Below are positions 1 through 6,625 of a DNA stretch of 8,566 nt, piece by piece. The stretch covers positions 1 to 8,566 of the forward strand of contig CAIJTL010001132.1 in assembly GCA_903823545.1 (NCBI GenBank), read 5' to 3'. The first letter of the stretch is position 1, and each line of letters begins with the position of its first letter. A program made the position numbers and the translations under genes. The stretch is from an uncultured Planctomycetaceae bacterium. Lineage in GTDB: Bacteria; Planctomycetota; Planctomycetia; Planctomycetales; Planctomycetaceae. The notes below the pieces were generated by a model that saw only the letters and a list, made by a program, of their open reading frames with translations, was not told the origin of the DNA and searched no databases.

Positions 1-229
1 GAATCTGAATTCTTGCGAATTCAGCTACAAAACCACGAGTGTGTCACTTCTAAACTCTCGCTTCGGGTTAGTTTTGGAAATTGCCGCGATCACTTCGCCT
101 GACTTTCACCCTCAGTTTACTCGCTAGAACGATAGAACCTCACGGCTCAGATGTGACGTCGTGTCAGGTCTTGATAAACGAAAACTTAGGAAGTCGCGGC
201 CTTTTTCCTTATTACTTTCCATTTCCCAA
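1..229. other. Non-coding stretch 3' of the giant gene
   Basis: No credible gene, RNA or promoter is seen in these 229 bases. The composition is visibly more A+T-rich than the coding region. The only structured element is the inverted repeat at 5-24. A plus-strand open frame starting at 81 runs into the end of the giant gene and has no family resemblance. Confidence 0.6.
5..24. repeat. Perfect inverted repeat, 8-bp arms and 4-base loop
   Basis: The arms ctgaattc (5-12) and gaattcag (17-24) flank the loop ttgc. Each arm contains an EcoRI site. It lies about 205 bp beyond the stop codon of the giant gene. The arms are A+T-rich and no T-run follows on either strand, so it is not a convincing intrinsic terminator. 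Confidence 0.45.
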
Positions 230-496
230 TCAAATCAGAGTCTTGGTTTCACCGTTGATCGCATCCAGAACATCAGCAGCGGACTGAAAGAACCAATCGA
301 GGTCCGAACCGCCATTGACTGAATCTGGACGCGAATCGTTTTTGACCGTCGAACTATTGAGCCGTGTCGAACCATTCGCGCTCCCTGCTCCGCCGCTCGT
401 TAAGTGGCGAATTCGATCGGCGTATGCCTTGGAAGTATCACCCCATTCGAGCATGACGGCATTCAAAGCCGCGGTATTTCCGCTGAGCGTTGACGT
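230..496 (-). other. C-terminal tail of the giant protein
   Basis: The last 88 residues after the RTX block include 'LNAVMLEWGDTSKAYADR', a Gly/Ser/Asn-rich stretch, then 'GGSDLDWFFQSAADVLDAI' and a short charged end 'NGETKTLI' before TGA. A tail with a 'DWFF...D' motif after RTX repeats is, from memory, common in planctomycete giant proteins and may be a secretion or anchoring signal. That role is inference. Confidence 0.6.
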
Positions 497-3400
497 CCCA
501 CCGATCACGATTTCTTCGCCACTTCCGCCATTGATCAGGTCGTTTCCAGCACCACCGATCAGCACGTCGCGTCCATCATCTCCGCCGAGCGTGTCGTTGC
601 CGCCACCACCGATGCCGATGTCGTTGCCATCACCACCAGAGAAGTTCACAGCAATCGGTGCGTTGACGTTATGAGCATCCAGCCGATCGTCTCCGGCGTT
701 TCCCTGGAACGCGATGATTCGACTGAAGCGATTGGCCGAACCAGTTCCAGATGAGTTCAGCGAAGAATCAATCACCACAGAATCAGCCGCACTTCCACCA
801 ACGATTGTCAGTGTCCCGACATCTTCGAGCCGCACGGGAGTCATCAGATCCGCGGTACCGCTGCGGACAACCAGATTGGTACCGACTCGCAATACCAAGA
901 CAGAGTTCGCCGTATCAGCCAAAGTCACAACCGGATTGAAGGTCATGTTGGCGATGTTCACGGTCACGGTGCCAAGCCCCGATGCTCCGTGATTGTCGGT
1001 CGCTTTCACGGTCAGCATGTATGACGACTTTGCTTCAAAGTCGATCTTTGTCGCATCGCTCACCGTGAGCTTGCCCGTGCTATCAATCGCAAAAGCGTTC
1101 CCGACATTTCCAGCCGTGATCGCGAACGCGGTCACCGTGTCTCCCGGATCGGGATCAGCAGCCGATACGGTTCCAACGATCGCACCATTCGTCGTGTATT
1201 CCGGCACGGAAAAACTGGCCGCTGTAACAATCGGAGCATCATTCACCGGTCGCACCGTCAACTGGAACGACTTGCTGCTGCTCGCTCCACCTGGATCGGT
1301 CACCGTCAACGTAATCGTTGTCGATCCGAAGTGATTTGGCAGCGGCGTCATCTTCACGCTGCGATTCGCTCCGCTCCCTGTCAGAACGATATTGCCCGTC
1401 GATACGAGATCGGTATTCGACGACGTTGCGGTGACCACCAAGCTCCCCGCGAGATTGTCGATGTCACTGACGCTGAAGTTCAGCACGTTGGTCGATTTGT
1501 CTTCGTCAATCGTTTGATTCGCGATGGCCGTGATCGTCGGGGAATCGTTGATTGGATTTACGGTGACCACGAACGACTCTGTCGTCACGGCTCTGTTTCC
1601 ATCGCGGACACTCAACGTAATCGTCGAACTCCCTGATCGGTTCGCTGCCGGAATCACAGAGACCGTTCGATTCGCCCCGCTGCCACCGAGGTTGACGTTG
1701 GCGCTCGGAATCAAACTCGTGTTTGTCGATGAGACTGAAACAACCAAGCTGTTTGCGGCCGTTTCAACATCACCAATCGTCAACACGATCGGTCCGGTCG
1801 GGGTATCTTCGTCGGTGACAACATCAGCGATCGCCGAGATCGTTGGCAGATCATTCACCGCTTGAACCGTGATTGTGAAAGTCTGAGGAGCGCTCGTATC
1901 AACGCCTCCACTCGTCGTTCCGCCGTTGTCATGAGCACGTACCGTCACGGTCGCCGAGCCGTTCGCGTTCGGTGCCGTCGTGTACATCAATGTTCCCGTC
2001 GCTGAGATGGCCGGCAACTGACTGAAGAGTCCGTTGTTGTTCGTCGTGACGAAGAAGTCCACGACCTGAGCAAGCTCGCTCAACCCCGCGCTGATGCCCG
2101 TGGCCCAGCCGACGATCGTCTTCGCCCCGGCATCTTCCAGCACGGATTGATTCGCCCCTTTGACGAAACTCGGCGCACGGTTCACGGTGGAGATGACAAA
2201 GGTCTGCAGAGCGCTGGTATCGACACCTCCGTCGGCGATGCCGCCGTTATCGTGAAGGCGAACGCTGACCGTTGCTGAGCCGGCTGTGTTGTTTGCCAGC
2301 GTGTAGGTCAACGTTCCGTCGGCCGAGATCGCTGGGAGGACACTAAAGAGCGCATCGTTGTTGGTGCTGACCAGAAAGTTGACAAGCTGTCCCGCTTCAT
2401 TCGCAGGTCCAGCGCTGATTCCGGTTGCCCACTGGGAAACCGTTTGGGCGACACCGCTCAGCGATCCCGATTGATCGGCTCCTTCGGTGAAACTGGGAGC
2501 GTCGTTCACCGCGTTGACGGTGATCGACACGGTGCCGATGTTCGAAACCACCGTGTTGTCATTGGCGAGGAAGGTGAAGCTGGCCGATCCACTGAAGTTC
2601 GCATCGGGCGTGTAGCTGAAGGCACCCGTCGTATTGTTGGTGATCGTGACACTGCCGTGAGCGTTCGTCGTGCTGAAGAGGCTGTAGGCCAGAACCGAAC
2701 CGTCGAGGTCAGAGGCCACGAGTGTGCCTGTCGTCGCTGTGTCTTCGTTGGTCGTCAGGCTGCCGTCACTCGCGACCACGATGTCGCTCACCGCGTTGAC
2801 GGTGATCGTCACGGTGCCGATGTTCGAATCCAGCGTGCCGTCACTGGCGAGGAATGTGAAGCTGGCCGAGCCACTGAAGTCCTCATCCGGCGTGTAGCTG
2901 AAGGCACCGGTCGCCGTGTTGGTGATCGTGACGATGCCATGAGCGTTCGTCGTGCTGACGAGGCTGAAGGCCAGAGCCGCGCTGTCGATGTCCGAGGCCA
3001 AGAGTGTGCCTGTCGTCGCCGTGTCTTCGTTCGTCGTCAGGCTGCCGTCGCTCGCGACCGGAGCATCGTTCACTCCACTGACGGTGATCGTCACGGTGCC
3101 GTTGTTGGAAATGAGCGAACCGTCGCTGGCCGAGAACGTGAAGTTGCCTAAGCCATTGAAGTTCGCATCGGGCGTGTAGCTGAAGGCTCCCGTGGTCGCG
3201 TCGGTGATCGTGACGGTGCCATGAGCGTTCATCGTGCTGACGAGGCTGAAGGTCAGAGTCGCGCTGTCGATGTCGGTCGCTGAGAGCGTGCCTGTCTTCG
3301 CCGTGTCTTCATTGGTCGTCAGGCTGCCGTCGTTCGCGGTCGGGGCGTCGTTCACCGCGTTGATCGTCATCGTCACGGTGCCGATGTTTGAAACCAACGA

Positions 3401-6214
3401 GCTGTCATTGGCGAGGAAGGTGAAGCTGGCCGAGCCACTGAAGTTTGCGTCGGGCGTATAGCTGAAGGCTCCCGTCGTATTGTTGGTGATCGTGACGCTG
3501 CCATGAGCGTTCGACGTGCTGACGAGGTTGAAGGACAGAGTCGCGCTGTCGATGTCGGCGGCCGAGAGCATGCCTGTCTTCGCTGTGTCTTCGTCGGTCG
3601 TCAGGCTACTGTCGCTCGCGATCGGAGCATCGTTTACCCCGTTGACGGTGATCGTCACGGTGCCGATGTTGGAAACGAGCGAACCATCGCTGGCCGAGAA
3701 CGTGAAGCTGGCCGAGCCATCGAAGTTCGCATCGGGCGTGTAGATGAATGCTCCGGTCGCAGCGTCGGTGACCGTGACGCTGCCGTGAGCGTTCGTCGTG
3801 CTGCCGAGGCTGAAGGTCAAAGCCGCGCTGTCGATGTCGGTCGCCGAGAGCGTGCCTGTCGTCGCTGTTTCTTCGTTGGTCGTCAGGCTGCCGTCATTCG
3901 CGGTCGGAGCATCGTTCACCGCGTTGACCGCGATCGTCATGGTGCTGATGTTGGAAACCAGCGAACCGTCGCTGGCCGAGAACGTGAAGCTGGCTGAGCC
4001 GTTGTAGTTTGTCTCCGGCGTGTAGCTGAAGGCTCCCGTGGCCGGATCAGTGATCTTCACGAGACCGTGAGCGTTCGCGACGCTGCCGAGACTGAAGGTC
4101 AGCGTCGGGCTGTCGATGTCGCTGGCCGACAGCATTCCGGTTGTCGCGATATCTTCGTCGGTGGTCAGGCTGCCGTCGCTCGCGATCGGAGCATCGTTCA
4201 GCGCGTTGACGGTGATCGTCACGGTGCCGATGTTCGAAACCAGCGTGCCGTCATTGGCAAGGAATGTGAAGCTGGCCGAGCCATTGAAATCCGCATCTGG
4301 CGTGTATCTGAAGGCACCTATCGCATTGTTGGTGATCGTGACGCTGCCGTGAGCGTTCGTCGTGTTGACGAGGCTAAAGGCCAGAGCCGCGCTGTCGATG
4401 TCGCTGGCCGAGAGCGTGCCCGTCGTCGCCGCGTCTTCGTTGGTGGTCAGGCTGCCGTCATTCGCGGTCGGGGCATCGTTCAGCGCGTTGACGGTGATCG
4501 TCACTGTGCCGATGTTTGAAACCAACGAGCCGTCATTGGCGAGGAAGGTGAAGCTGGCCGAGCCATTGAAGTTTGCGTCGGGTGAGTAGCTGAAGGCACC
4601 CGTCGCATTGTTGGTGATCGTGACGCTGCCGTGAGCGTTCGTCGTGCTGACAAGGCTGAAGGCCAGAGTTGCGCTGTCGATGTCGGCAGCCGCGAGCGTG
4701 CCGGTCGTCGCCGTGTCTTCGTTGGTCGTCAAGCTGTCGTCGATCGCGACCGGAGCATCGTTCACGGCGTTAACCGCGATTGTCACGGTGCTGATGTTGG
4801 AAACCAGCGAACCATCGCTGGCCGAGAACGTGAAGCTGGCTGAGCCGTTGAAGTTCGCATCCGGCGTGTAGCTGAAGGCTCCCGTGGCAGCATCGGTGAT
4901 CGTGACGGTGCCGTGAGCGTTCGTCGTATCGAAGAGGCTGACCGTCAGAGCGGCACTATCGATGTCGGCGGCCGAGAGCGTGCCTGTTGTCGTCGTGTCT
5001 TCGTCGGTGGTCAGGCTGCCGTCACTGGCGGTCGGTGCGTCGTTGACCGCAGACACCGTGATCGTGAAGGTCTGCGAGGCACTCGTATCAGTGCCGCCGC
5101 TGGCCGTGCCGCCGTTGTCATGCAGGCTGACGGTGATCGTGGCGGAGCCGTTCGCGTTCGCGGCGGGCGTGTAGGTCAACGTGCCGTCGGCGGCGATCGC
5201 CGGGGCGACGCTGAACAGGCTGGTGTTGTCGTTGCTCACCACGAAATCGACGGTCTGCGCTGATTCACTGGCTGGCCCGGCGCTGATGCTGGTGGCCCAA
5301 ATCGTGACGGTCTGAGCACCCGCGTCTTCGAGCACGGTCTGATTAGTTCCGGAGAGGAAGCTGGGAGCCACGTTCGTGGGCAGGCCCGACAGCGAGCGGC
5401 TGCCGAAATTGGATTCGAGTTCGATTTCGCCTTCGAGAAGGTCATCAAACTCATAGCCGCTGCCGGGGACCGGCGTGCCGAGCACGACTGGGATTGAACC
5501 GAGCACGACGTTCGTCCCTTCGCGGATGAACTGCAAATCGAAGCGGTGCGGACGGCCATCGCCGGTGAATTCGACGTCGAACGTCGCGGTCTGACCGGCT
5601 CCGATGCCGGCCAAGGTGCCGGTGAAGTTTGTGATGAGAACTCGCGGGTCGGACGCTTTGACCGTCATGTTGACCGCAACGTTCGTGACCGCGTTTTGAA
5701 TCGCGCTCACGACGCCGTTGGCGACGCTCGCCCCGAAGCCGGACGAAATCTGAAAGTAGAACGGATCGCCGGGCGCGATCGGATTCGCGGTGCCGTTTGC
5801 GATCGTGTCGGCCGAGTTGTTGATCGCGCCGGTCAGTCTCGCGATTGCCGACAAGTCAGCTCGCGGGTCTGTCCCCAGATCGGCGTTCGTTCCCAAGCCG
5901 ATCACCAGTGCTCCGAGCGCATTTAGTCCGGTGATCGTTTCTTGAATGCCGGCTCCGTAGTTGAACGGTGTCGTCGTGCGTGTCGTGTGCGCGATGTCCG
6001 CCACGGCGATCGTCACGCCGTTGAGTCCGACGATGGATGTCTCACCCTTCGGCTGATACGCGAAGCCGATGTCTGTCGCGACGAGAATGATTGGGAGTGC
6101 GCCGGCTCGGAAGCCAGCGCCTCCCAACGAACCAGCTGCGGGCAAGCCCGATCCGGCAGGGTCCGCTGTGTACGAGGCAAACGACGGTACGTCGCCGCTG
6201 TTGCCGGGTGTCAA
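230..6214 (-). CDS. C-terminal part of the same giant protein: VWA remainder, VCBS/cadherin-type repeats, RTX repeats
   Basis: This open frame of 1994 codons ends at TGA (230-232). TTG at 6212-6214 is the first start-like codon after the TAA at 6298-6296, but the frame is already open and domain-like from 6295, and no convincing Shine-Dalgarno precedes the TTG, so I do not believe in a real start here. Domain order by residue from the TTG: 1-185 second half of a VWA-like domain ('PIILVATDIGF', 'ALGALVIGLGTN'); 186-280 beta-rich module ('GSIPVVLGTPVPG'); 281-389 type A repeat; 390-1235 nine 94-residue VCBS/cadherin-like repeats; 1236-1452 two type A repeats; 1453-1656 two type C repeats; 1657-1758 cadherin-like domain; 1859-1906 RTX nonapeptides; 1907-1994 tail. 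It would have no signal peptide if translated alone, so a separately made product would probably stay in the cytoplasm. It is best read as the continuation of the frame upstream. No LPXTG or PEP-CTERM sorting signal is seen at the C-terminus. Confidence 0.85.
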   Translation of the reverse strand: MTPGNSGDVPSFASYTADPAGSGLPAAGSLGGAGFRAGALPIILVATDIGFAYQPKGETSIVGLNGVTIAVADIAHTTRTTTPFNYGAGIQETITGLNALGALVIGLGTNADLGTDPRADLSAIARLTGAINNSADTIANGTANPIAPGDPFYFQISSGFGASVANGVVSAIQNAVTNVAVNMTVKASDPRVLITNFTGTLAGIGAGQTATFDVEFTGDGRPHRFDLQFIREGTNVVLGSIPVVLGTPVPGSGYEFDDLLEGEIELESNFGSRSLSGLPTNVAPSFLSGTNQTVLEDAGAQTVTIWATSISAGPASESAQTVDFVVSNDNTSLFSVAPAIAADGTLTYTPAANANGSATITVSLHDNGGTASGGTDTSASQTFTITVSAVNDAPTASDGSLTTDEDTTTTGTLSAADIDSAALTVSLFDTTNAHGTVTITDAATGAFSYTPDANFNGSASFTFSASDGSLVSNISTVTIAVNAVNDAPVAIDDSLTTNEDTATTGTLAAADIDSATLAFSLVSTTNAHGSVTITNNATGAFSYSPDANFNGSASFTFLANDGSLVSNIGTVTITVNALNDAPTANDGSLTTNEDAATTGTLSASDIDSAALAFSLVNTTNAHGSVTITNNAIGAFRYTPDADFNGSASFTFLANDGTLVSNIGTVTITVNALNDAPIASDGSLTTDEDIATTGMLSASDIDSPTLTFSLGSVANAHGLVKITDPATGAFSYTPETNYNGSASFTFSASDGSLVSNISTMTIAVNAVNDAPTANDGSLTTNEETATTGTLSATDIDSAALTFSLGSTTNAHGSVTVTDAATGAFIYTPDANFDGSASFTFSASDGSLVSNIGTVTITVNGVNDAPIASDSSLTTDEDTAKTGMLSAADIDSATLSFNLVSTSNAHGSVTITNNTTGAFSYTPDANFSGSASFTFLANDSSLVSNIGTVTMTINAVNDAPTANDGSLTTNEDTAKTGTLSATDIDSATLTFSLVSTMNAHGTVTITDATTGAFSYTPDANFNGLGNFTFSASDGSLISNNGTVTITVSGVNDAPVASDGSLTTNEDTATTGTLLASDIDSAALAFSLVSTTNAHGIVTITNTATGAFSYTPDEDFSGSASFTFLASDGTLDSNIGTVTITVNAVSDIVVASDGSLTTNEDTATTGTLVASDLDGSVLAYSLFSTTNAHGSVTITNNTTGAFSYTPDANFSGSASFTFLANDNTVVSNIGTVSITVNAVNDAPSFTEGADQSGSLSGVAQTVSQWATGISAGPANEAGQLVNFLVSTNNDALFSVLPAISADGTLTYTLANNTAGSATVSVRLHDNGGIADGGVDTSALQTFVISTVNRAPSFVKGANQSVLEDAGAKTIVGWATGISAGLSELAQVVDFFVTTNNNGLFSQLPAISATGTLMYTTAPNANGSATVTVRAHDNGGTTSGGVDTSAPQTFTITVQAVNDLPTISAIADVVTDEDTPTGPIVLTIGDVETAANSLVVSVSSTNTSLIPSANVNLGGSGANRTVSVIPAANRSGSSTITLSVRDGNRAVTTESFVVTVNPINDSPTITAIANQTIDEDKSTNVLNFSVSDIDNLAGSLVVTATSSNTDLVSTGNIVLTGSGANRSVKMTPLPNHFGSTTITLTVTDPGGASSSKSFQLTVRPVNDAPIVTAASFSVPEYTTNGAIVGTVSAADPDPGDTVTAFAITAGNVGNAFAIDSTGKLTVSDATKIDFEAKSSYMLTVKATDNHGASGLGTVTVNIANMTFNPVVTLADTANSVLVLRVGTNLVVRSGTADLMTPVRLEDVGTLTIVGGSAADSVVIDSSLNSSGTGSANRFSRIIAFQGNAGDDRLDAHNVNAPIAVNFSGGDGNDIGIGGGGNDTLGGDDGRDVLIGGAGNDLINGGSGEEIVIGGTSTLSGNTAALNAVMLEWGDTSKAYADRIRHLTSGGAGSANGSTRLNSSTVKNDSRPDSVNGGSDLDWFFQSAADVLDAINGETKTLI
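497..640 (-). repeat. RTX-type (hemolysin-like) calcium-binding nonapeptide repeats
   Basis: Five turns start every nine residues: GGDGND, GGGGND, GDDGRD, GGAGND and GGSGEE, at residues 1860, 1869, 1878, 1887 and 1896 of the downstream frame. The GGxGxD pattern binds calcium and folds as a parallel beta roll, usually near the C-terminus of secreted proteins. The last turn is degenerate. RTX repeats often go with type I secretion, but no transporter gene is in the window. Confidence 0.9.
641..940 (-). other. Beta-rich lead-in to the RTX repeats
   Basis: Short hydrophobic strands alternate with Gly/Asp turns ('VLVLRVGTNLVVRSG', 'VGTLTIVGGSAADSVVID', 'IIAFQGNAGDDRLDA'). This looks like the parallel beta-helix edge that often precedes RTX blocks. 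'GNAGDDRLDA' is itself a weak RTX-like turn. No catalytic motif is seen. Confidence 0.5.
941..1246 (-). other. Cadherin-like domain
   Basis: About 102 residues begin with the linker 'VNDAPIV' and then show classical cadherin landmarks: 'VPEYTTNGAIVGTVSAADPDPGD', given here as 'VPEYTTNGAIVG' followed by 'TVSAADPDPGD', then 'FAIDSTGKLTV', 'IDFEAKSSYMLTVKATDN' and 'GTVTVNI'. In true cadherins the DxD, 'E' and 'DxN'-type positions bind calcium between domains, and they are kept here. Confidence 0.8.
1247..1858 (-). repeat. Two tandem 102-residue type C repeats (VCBS/Tandem-95-like)
   Basis: Copies at 1858-1553 and 1552-1247 are each exactly 102 codons. Shared landmarks are 'NDxPTI-AIA', 'DED', 'NSLVV/GSLVV', 'GSGANR-V', 'STITLxV' and 'SFxxTV'. 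They are clearly homologous to each other but diverged from the 94-residue units and from type A. Confidence 0.8.
1859..2509 (-). repeat. Type A repeats, copies 2 and 3
   Basis: Copy 2 (2509-2183, 109 residues) and copy 3 (2182-1859, 108 residues) share 'APSF', 'WATGISAG', 'LFSxLPAIS', 'GTLxYT', 'HDNGG' and 'GGVDTSA' with the copy upstream of the nine-unit array. Copy 2 reads 'SGSLSGVAQTV' where copies 1 and 3 have 'VLEDAGA', so it has lost the acidic ED pair that is probably a calcium ligand. Confidence 0.8.
2510..5047 (-). repeat. Nine tandem 282-bp units, each encoding a 94-residue VCBS/cadherin-like repeat
   Basis: The total length of 2538 bp is exactly nine times 282, with no indel in any unit. 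Units run 5047-4766, 4765-4484, 4483-4202, 4201-3920, 3919-3638, 3637-3356, 3355-3074, 3073-2792 and 2791-2510. The consensus landmarks are 'VNDAPxAxDGSLTTxED', 'TTGTLSAxDIDS', 'TTNAHGSVTIT', 'TGAFSYTPDANFNGSASF' and 'SNIGTVTITVNA'. These fit the VCBS / Big_9 / cadherin-like repeats found in long bacterial adhesins, where linker Asp and Glu residues bind calcium and stiffen the rod. Unit 9 has lost the 'NDAP' motif (it reads 'VSDIVVASDG') and is the most diverged. The array probably forms a rod projecting the VWA domain away from the C-terminal end; that role is inferred. Confidence 0.92.
5048..5374 (-). repeat. Type A repeat, copy 1 (about 109 residues)
   Basis: This is an Ig/cadherin-like module with landmarks 'NVAPSF', 'TVLEDAGAQTV', 'WATSISAGPA', 'ADGTLTYTP' and 'VSLHDNGGTASGGTDTSA'. 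The same landmarks return in the two modules on the far side of the nine-unit array, so the array sits inside a type A series. Confidence 0.8.
5375..5659 (-). other. Beta-rich module after the VWA domain
   Basis: About 95 residues lie between the VWA domain and the first type A repeat, including 'VLITNFTGTLAGIGAG', 'FDVEFTGDGRPHRFDLQF' and 'GSIPVVLGTPVPGSGYEF'. Alternating hydrophobic and polar residues suggest a beta sandwich. An acidic stretch ('FDDLLEGEIELESNFG') closes it. I recall similar wording directly after VWA domains in other planctomycete giant proteins, but cannot assign a named family with confidence. Confidence 0.5.
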
Positions 6215-6625
6215 TTGCGTCGAGACGAGTCCCGCCGCACCGCTGTCCGAGAAAGTCCCGTTGTTGTTGCCGTCGAAGCCGAGGCCCGTAACGGTTTAGA
6301 ATAATGCCTCGATATCCGTTTCGGGGCCGTCGCCGCCGTAGCCGGGAGTTGTTCGATCGAGAGCCGCTTGAATCGCGGTCGAGAAGCCCGGAGTGCTCGA
6401 TGCCACAATCGGAGAGTTCAGGATAAACGGCCGACCGGTGGCGTACTCGCCGGCGAAGCTGCCGTATTCCTCGAAGCGTGCGACGCCGAAGCCGAAGTCG
6501 ATCCCCGGCAGAGACGTCGTCAACGTCGAAATGATTTGTGGAAACGCGGCCCGTACGATCGGGCTGTTGGAGGTGAAGCTGCCGGTGTCGTCAAACAGCA
6601 GAAAGACGTCGGCCAGGTTCGTGAC
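5660..6625 (-). other. von Willebrand A-like domain, split by the stop codon
   Basis: The domain starts with a hydrophobic strand and a DxTxS-type metal-site loop ('DVFLLFDDTGSF', about 6607-6572). 'FGFGVARFEEYG' and a helix 'STAIQAALDRTTPGYGGDG' follow. After the TAA it continues with an acidic Gly/Asn turn ('FDGNNNGTFSDSG'), the central strand 'LPIILVATDIGF' and 'NALGALVIGLGTN...LSAIARLTGA', which matches the usual late VWA pattern of a strand ending in 'IGxG' followed by a helix ending in 'TGG'. The domain end is approximate. VWA domains generally bind protein ligands through the metal site; no ligand can be named here. Confidence 0.8.
6296..6298 (-). other. Premature in-frame TAA inside the VWA-like domain
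   Basis: The plus strand reads tta at 6296-6298, giving TAA on the coding strand, flanked by TTC (Phe, 6301-6299) and ACC (Thr, 6295-6293). One base, A to G at plus-strand 6298, would restore CAA (Gln). The terminal stop of the gene is a different codon, TGA. The base following the TAA is A, and no hairpin or other obvious recoding signal lies immediately downstream. Confidence 0.85.

Noticed and set aside
151..170. Imperfect palindrome around tgacgtcgtgtca as an operator
   Set aside because: Only four-base arms with a five-base centre, downstream of a gene and with no promoter nearby; likely chance.
81..287. Plus-strand 68-codon open frame running into the 3' end of the giant gene
   Set aside because: No ribosome binding site or family resemblance is seen, and it overlaps the coding end of the giant gene.
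2444..4871. Many plus-strand open frames spaced 282 bp apart, including one of 235 codons
   Set aside because: They are antisense shadows of the nine-unit array. They recur with its period, are rich in Arg/Val/Gly from the codon bias, and match no family.
2510..5047. CRISPR array or DNA-level satellite
   Set aside because: The repeats are 282 bp, contiguous and coding, with protein-level conservation; there are no short repeats with unique spacers.
6212..6214. TTG as a genuine start codon of a separate downstream gene
   Set aside because: Domain sequence continues upstream to the TAA, there is no Shine-Dalgarno at proper distance, and the product would begin inside a VWA fold without a signal peptide.
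6211..6408. A frameshift near the stop as the cause of the split
   Set aside because: The frames on both sides are identical. The 65-codon minus-strand frame across the junction is in another phase and reads as low-complexity Arg-rich sequence.
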